This document shows, one piece after another, positions 6,908-11,598 of a stretch of 11,598 nt of DNA; position 1 is the first letter of the stretch; every line of letters starts with the position of its first letter. Where the stretch lies: the NCBI GenBank assembly GCA_937901435.1, contig CALGTJ010000275.1:1-11598 (forward strand), given 5' to 3'. The stretch is from an uncultured Rhodobacter sp. GTDB taxonomy: Bacteria; Pseudomonadota; Alphaproteobacteria; Rhodobacterales; Rhodobacteraceae. Both the position numbers and the translations under genes were made by a program. Under the pieces are notes generated by a model, which saw only the letters and a list, made by a program, of their open reading frames with translations, had not been told where the DNA came from and ran no database searches.

Positions 6908-7340
6908 GTCCGCGCCTAAAACACCAGTCAAGATCCACGCACTGCACGTGCACAGAACTCGCTATCGGCGATCAGGTGTTGCCAATTCAAAAGCATCAAG
7001 CCCAAACATCACGGTGATGTCCTCTGATCTGCGCAAATGCGGAAACAGGATTCGGCAGGGTCGCACACCAGACAGGATCACCGCGCCGAAATGACCCGTG
7101 TTTGGGGATACCGCACAGACCTGTCGGGGTCTGTCGCATTTTCAAATGAAACCCACTTACGCAGCTCCTCAATCAACTTCAAAACATGGTCCTTAAGCGA
7201 AAGAGGGATCCCAAACCGACTGCGCCACAGGCACCAGTTTCGTCGTGTCTTAAACCTTGAATCGATCAAATCGCATTTGGCCTTCTGCAGAACGAGGGAT
7301 ATTATCGTTTCAGAATTCGGTCGTATATCGACACCACAAC
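6908..7340. other. Gene-poor intergenic stretch, partly AT-rich
   Basis: About 430 bases with no gene I can support. By hand count the stretch 7141-7340 is roughly 46% GC, against about 57-62% in nearby lines. A leftward open frame (7380-7078) carries a helix-forming segment (SLKDHVLKLIEELRKW), but it opens inside the groEL terminator and has no ribosome-binding site or recognisable domain. It may be a decayed gene fragment or chance. Two operator-like palindromes are present: TGCACGTGCA at 6943-6952 and a 15-bp one at 7006-7020. A weak 7-bp stem lies at 7115-7134. Confidence 0.5.
7006..7020. repeat. 15-bp perfect palindrome (operator-like)
   Basis: ACATCAC-G-GTGATGT has two perfect 7-bp arms around one central base. 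The centre is too tight for an RNA hairpin, so a dimeric DNA-binding protein is the natural reading. It lies about 100 bases upstream of the candidate EamA promoter, far for a simple repressor site. Confidence 0.4.
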
Positions 7341-7368
7341 AAAAAAGGGCACCCAACGGGTGCCCTTT
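7341..7368 (-). terminator. Intrinsic terminator of groESL
   Basis: An 11-bp stem (7344-7354 with 7358-7368, core GGGCACCC) with a 3-base loop is followed, in the leftward direction, by a run of T ending at 7341. It begins 24 bases after the groEL stop codon, the expected place for the operon terminator. Confidence 0.9.
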
Positions 7369-7391
7369 CTGTAACGTCATGCAGCCAAAGC

Positions 7392-9095
<1,704 letters not shown>

Positions 9096-9120
9096 CTAGC
9101 GTGGTCTGAAACGTTGCGAT

Positions 9121-9408
9121 TTAGCCGATCAGGCCAAGGATATCGCTCTCTTTCATGATCAGCAGCTCTTCGCCGTCAACCGTGACCTCCGTGCCGGACC
9201 ATTTGCCGAACAGGATACGGTCGCCCGCTTTGACGTCCATTGCGATGCGCTCGCCGTCCTCGTCGCGCGCGCCTGCGCCGACTGAAACGATTTCGCCCTC
9301 AGCAGGCTTTTCTTTTGCGCTTTCTGGGATGATAAGACCGCCCTTGGTCTTTTCTTCGCCCTCGACACGGCGGACCAGTACTCGGTCATGCAGCGGAGTG
9401 AATGCCAT
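9121..9408 (-). CDS. groS: 10-kDa co-chaperonin GroES
   Basis: The heptameric lid of the GroEL chamber. The protein has 95 residues and begins [17 protein letters not shown]. The mobile loop that docks on GroEL lies at about 16-34 and includes the hydrophobic GGLIIP edge (23-28). [15 protein letters not shown] and the terminal ESDILGLIG are the usual family blocks. ATG at 9408 is chosen because family homology starts there and AAGGGAG lies about nine bases upstream. A longer frame from 9453 would start inside the CIRCE operator and is not credible. It is the first gene of the leftward groES-groEL operon. Confidence 0.98.
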   Translation of the reverse strand: MAFTPLHDRVLVRRVEGEEKTKGGLIIPESAKEKPAEGEIVSVGAGARDEDGERIAMDVKAGDRILFGKWSGTEVTVDGEELLIMKESDILGLIG

Positions 9409-9442
9409 TTCTGAACGCTCCCTTGGTTCAATTTCGGTTTCG

Positions 9443-9469
9443 TTAGCACTCATAGGGTACGAGTGATAA
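9443..9469 (-). promoter_or_regulatory. CIRCE operator (HrcA-binding inverted repeat)
   Basis: TTAGCACTC (9443-9451), a 9-base spacer, then GAGTGATAA (9461-9469). The CIRCE consensus is TTAGCACTC-N9-GAGTGCTAA, so only one base differs (A for C at 9466). It sits at the predicted transcription start and in the untranslated leader of groES, where HrcA binding blocks transcription and, as a hairpin, may also affect mRNA stability. The hrcA gene itself is outside the window. Confidence 0.95.
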
Positions 9470-9477
9470 CGACTGGC

Positions 9478-9505
9478 ATTTAGGGGGTGGTGCCGCGCGT
9501 GTCAA
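9478..9505 (-). promoter_or_regulatory. groESL promoter
   Basis: Reading leftward, a perfect TTGACA (9505-9500) is followed after 16 bases by CTAAAT (9483-9478). Transcription would begin near 9470, at the edge of the CIRCE element. The -10 region reads CCCCCTAAAT and the -35 GTTGACA, so it also partly resembles the alphaproteobacterial sigma-32 pattern; dual use by the housekeeping and heat-shock sigma factors is possible but not shown. Confidence 0.7.
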
Positions 9506-9591
9506 CCATTCGGATCGCGAGAATTTGATCCTTTGCTTAACAAGGCGCGCAGAATAGAGTTCGCGGAATGTTTCAGACAAGGTTCCAGCCC

Positions 9592-10590
9592 ATGTTTCGC
9601 CTTATATCCATCGTTTTCCTTAGTCTTCTGGCCTCGCGCGGGCAGGCCGCCTGCTCTGGCACCGATCTGTTGGCACAAATGAACGCTCAGGACCGCGAGG
9701 CCCTTTATGCAGCCGCAGACGCACAGCCAAATGCGCGCGGGCTGCTGTGGCGTGCGGAACGCGGCGATGAGGTGATTCATATCATGGGCACACTTCACAC
9801 GGCTGATCCGCGTCACGAGGAGAACATGACAACCCTTGCCCCGCTTATTGCACGTGCCAATACGGTCCTGCTTGAAATGGGCGATGGCGATGAAAAACGC
9901 CTACAAGCCAAGATGGCCCGTGAACCGGGGCTGGCCTTTATCATCGACGGTCCCACGCTGCCGGAACGGCTTAGCCCTACAGAATGGGACCAGTTGCGCG
10001 CAGCCATGATAGACCGCGGTGTGCCCGGCTTTATGGCCGCAAAGATGAAACCGTGGATGGCGATGCTCACGCTTGGCATGTCCGCCTGCGTGTTCAGGGA
10101 AACCAGCCAGGGCAAACGTGGCCTTGACCAGATGATCATTGAACGCGCCAACACCCTTGGCAATCCGGCACAGGCGTTGGAAGACTACGACACCTCGATG
10201 TTTCTGTTCACCGATTACGCCGACGCCGAGGTGATGGATATGCTGCGCCTGACCCTCGCTCTGGAAGACGTTGACCCGGACGCGCAATATTCTACGCTGG
10301 TCGAGGCCTATTTTCGCGAAGACGTCCGGGTCATCTGGGAGTTCGGCATTGCTCAGACACTCGCAAGCCCCCAAGGGATGAACGAGGCACAGATTTTGGC
10401 CGAATACGCACGGCTTGAAGACACGATGATGACCCAGCGCAATCTGGCATGGATGGACCGCATTTTTACCGCTTCGGCTACTGGAGAGGTCTTCGTGGCC
10501 GCCGGTGCGCTGCACCTGCCCGGAGAGTTCGGTGTTCTGAACCTGCTGCAACAGGCCGGGTTTTCCCTGACCCGCGTGCCCCTGCAATAG
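9592..10590 (+). CDS. TraB/GumN family exported protein
   Basis: The 332-residue protein starts with a likely signal peptide: MFR, a hydrophobic core LISIVFLSLL, and an RGQA-AC type cleavage region near residue 19-20, so it is probably periplasmic. TraB/GumN (PF01963) signatures are present at both ends: VIHIMGTLHTADPR (61-74) with the GTLH motif, LLEMGDGDE (about 93-101), and at the C-terminus AAGALHLPGEFGVLNLLQQAGF, carrying the second G-x-L-H-L motif. The family is related to Tiki-type metalloproteases, and the paired GxxH motifs are the proposed metal sites; activity here is unproven. A second start at 9568 is possible and would add eight residues. I prefer 9592 because AAGG lies nine bases upstream and a weak promoter candidate (TTGCTT 9533, TAGAGT 9555) would start transcription near 9567. 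It diverges from groES and does not share the CIRCE promoter. Confidence 0.85.
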   Translation: MFRLISIVFLSLLASRGQAACSGTDLLAQMNAQDREALYAAADAQPNARGLLWRAERGDEVIHIMGTLHTADPRHEENMTTLAPLIARANTVLLEMGDGDEKRLQAKMAREPGLAFIIDGPTLPERLSPTEWDQLRAAMIDRGVPGFMAAKMKPWMAMLTLGMSACVFRETSQGKRGLDQMIIERANTLGNPAQALEDYDTSMFLFTDYADAEVMDMLRLTLALEDVDPDAQYSTLVEAYFREDVRVIWEFGIAQTLASPQGMNEAQILAEYARLEDTMMTQRNLAWMDRIFTASATGEVFVAAGALHLPGEFGVLNLLQQAGFSLTRVPLQ

Positions 10591-10617
10591 GCGCCAATAA
10601 CCCTTGCAATACTGTCG

Positions 10618-10634
10618 TGTTCGATCCACGAACA
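10618..10634. promoter_or_regulatory. Palindrome directly before pdeM
   Basis: TGTTCG (10618-10623), a 5-base spacer, and CGAACA (10629-10634) form a perfect interrupted palindrome ending four bases before the pdeM ATG. It could be an operator or an RNA hairpin covering the initiation region. It contains GTTC-N7-GAAC, which differs from the alphaproteobacterial LexA box GTTC-N7-GTTC by the orientation of the second half. Confidence 0.4.
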
Positions 10635-10638
10635 TAGC

Positions 10639-11322
10639 ATGAACCACCATTGCTTTACCCTCGCCGGAACCGACCTGACCGCCCGTACCTCTGGTGCATT
10701 GTGGTGGCCAGAGCGTCGGGTGCTTGTGGTGTCGGACCTGCATCTGGGCAAGTCAGAACGGATCGCGCGATTGGGCGGCGCGATGCTGCCGCCCTATGAA
10801 ACCCGTGACACTTTAGAACGGCTGGACAACGAAATTGCCAAAACCGACCCCAGGATTGTGATCTGCCTTGGCGACAGTTTTGACGATAGCGCGGCGGTCA
10901 CTGGTCTTCAGGCGGACATAAAGATATGGCTCTTGCGCCTGATGGCCGGGCGGCGTTGGGTCTGGATCGAGGGCAACCACGATCCCTGCCCTGTTGATCT
11001 GGGTCCTGTCAATCTGGGCGGCACCCATCTGGCAGACCTTACCCTGCCCCCGCTGACCTTCCGTCATATCGCCCAGCCGGGTGCCTCTGGCGAGGTTTCG
11101 GGGCACTACCACCCCAAGGCCGCCATAAAGACCCGTGGGCGCAGCATCTCTCGTCCCTGCTTTCTCTATGACAGTGATCGGCTGATTCTGCCCGCATTTG
11201 GAACCTATACCGGCGGACTGCGAAGTAACTCTCGAGTTCTCGCAGCCCTCATGCGACCAGAGGCGCGTGCCATTCTGACCGGGGCCGTTGCCTGTGTCGT
11301 GCCAATGCCGGGGCAGGGTTAA
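10639..11322 (+). CDS. pdeM: Ligase-associated DNA damage response endonuclease PdeM
   Basis: A calcineurin-like metallophosphoesterase. The 227-residue protein shows the metal-binding motifs in order: SDLHLGK (32-38), GDSFDD (78-83), GNHDP (112-116), and GHYHPKA (155-161), followed by the family-typical PAFGTYTGGL (185-194). The PdeM family is named for its genetic association with an Lhr-type helicase, a predicted exonuclease and an ATP-dependent DNA ligase, and is presumed to act in DNA repair. Those partners are not in this window. ATG at 10639 is the natural start since homology starts soon after, yet it lacks a clear ribosome-binding site and is preceded by a palindrome. It follows the TraB/GumN gene by 48 bases on the same strand and may be cotranscribed. 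Its stop overlaps the convergent LytTR gene within a shared TTAA. Confidence 0.88.
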   Translation: MNHHCFTLAGTDLTARTSGALWWPERRVLVVSDLHLGKSERIARLGGAMLPPYETRDTLERLDNEIAKTDPRIVICLGDSFDDSAAVTGLQADIKIWLLRLMAGRRWVWIEGNHDPCPVDLGPVNLGGTHLADLTLPPLTFRHIAQPGASGEVSGHYHPKAAIKTRGRSISRPCFLYDSDRLILPAFGTYTGGLRSNSRVLAALMRPEARAILTGAVACVVPMPGQG

Positions 11323-11598
11323 ATCAGCCCCGCACTCTCTGCATTACGCCGATAGCTCCGGCTGACAGGTACTTCGGACCCATCGATCAGCGTCACATAG
11401 TGACGACCATTGCGCCGCACGGCACCCTCTACCGCTTTGCGCGCGACCCAATAAGACCGATGCACCTGCACCCCATCCACACCGTCCAACTCGGCCATCG
11501 CATCGGCAAACCGCATCAATAGCGAAAACCGCCCCGCGTCCGTCGTAACCAAGCCATTGATACCGCAGCTTATGCGGCTTGACTGCCCGTGACGGAGG
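11319..11598 (-). CDS. LytTR DNA-binding domain protein, C-terminal part (5' end outside window)
   Basis: The leftward frame is open from the window edge to a TAA at 11319, giving at least 92 residues of the C-terminus. It matches a LytTR domain: the strand region VTTDAGRFSLLMRF, a helix DAMAELDG, then the hallmark QVHRSYWVARKAV, the strand RHYVTLIDG, and the closing PVSRSYRRNAESAGL. LytTR domains bind DNA through beta-strand loops and usually form the output of response regulators or membrane-anchored regulators; in Rhodobacteraceae many are membrane proteins with N-terminal helices. Which type this is cannot be seen, because the upstream part is cut off. No start codon should be assigned inside the window. 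It converges on pdeM with a 4-base overlap. Confidence 0.85.
   Translation of the reverse strand, partial: LRHGQSSRISCGINGLVTTDAGRFSLLMRFADAMAELDGVDGVQVHRSYWVARKAVEGAVRRNGRHYVTLIDGSEVPVSRSYRRNAESAGLI

Noticed and set aside
7005..7020. 15-codon leftward peptide starting near 7019
   Set aside because: It is very short, lies within the palindrome region, and nothing supports translation.
7078..7380. Leftward open frame of 100 codons after groEL
   Set aside because: It opens inside the groEL terminator stem, lacks a ribosome-binding site and has no recognised domain; kept only as a remark on the intergenic region.
10619..10633. LexA box before pdeM
   Set aside because: The alphaproteobacterial box is a direct repeat GTTC-N7-GTTC; here the second half is GAAC, so it is reported only as a palindrome.

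Overview
The window reads as a chromosomal housekeeping segment of an alphaproteobacterium, most likely a member of the Rhodobacteraceae (Roseobacter group). The support is the high-GC coding style, the hsp20-DUF1150 pair, the YdcH-purE-purK order, an HrcA-type CIRCE operator in front of groESL, a LytTR protein with a Rhodobacteraceae-like HRSYWVA/PVSRSY signature, and a PdeM-type phosphoesterase. Taxonomy is inferred from protein style and gene order only. I see no rRNA, tRNA, CRISPR, insertion sequence or integrase.

Layout from left to right: a hairpin (29-54); an uncharacterised GT-A-like glycosyltransferase (+, 87-917); an intergenic hairpin element (937-991); a leftward cluster hsp20 > DUF1150 > phzF-like (2650-1026) behind a sigma-32-type promoter (2739-2710). 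Facing away from it is a rightward cluster ydcH-like > purE > purK (2846-4655), the last two overlapping by 8 bases. Next come a leftward alpha/beta hydrolase (5452-4724), a rightward Nudix hydrolase (5555-6007) and a leftward EamA/DMT transporter (6846-5977) whose tail overlaps the Nudix gene. A gene-poor stretch of about 545 bases (6847-7391), partly AT-rich, follows. Then groES-groEL run leftward (9408-7392) with promoter, CIRCE and terminator all visible. A rightward TraB/GumN-family exported protein (9592-10590), a rightward pdeM (10639-11322) and the C-terminal part of a leftward LytTR-domain regulator (11319 to the window edge) close the window.

The main theme is protein quality control under two heat-shock circuits. 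GroESL carries the HrcA/CIRCE operator, while the small heat-shock protein carries a sigma-32-like promoter and appears to take a DUF1150 protein and a PhzF-fold enzyme with it. The purine genes purE and purK together give the N5-CAIR route of AIR carboxylation. Several starts had to be moved from the longest reading frame because a Shine-Dalgarno sequence or a regulatory site decides them: purE and the EamA gene start with TTG, and groES, hsp20, DUF1150 and the hydrolase start at internal ATGs.

I do not find a convincing novel multi-gene system. The most useful leads are the hsp20-DUF1150-phzF unit, the atypical region between the EamA gene and groEL with its palindromes, the palindrome just before pdeM, the unusual Nudix box, and the uncharacterised glycosyltransferase.
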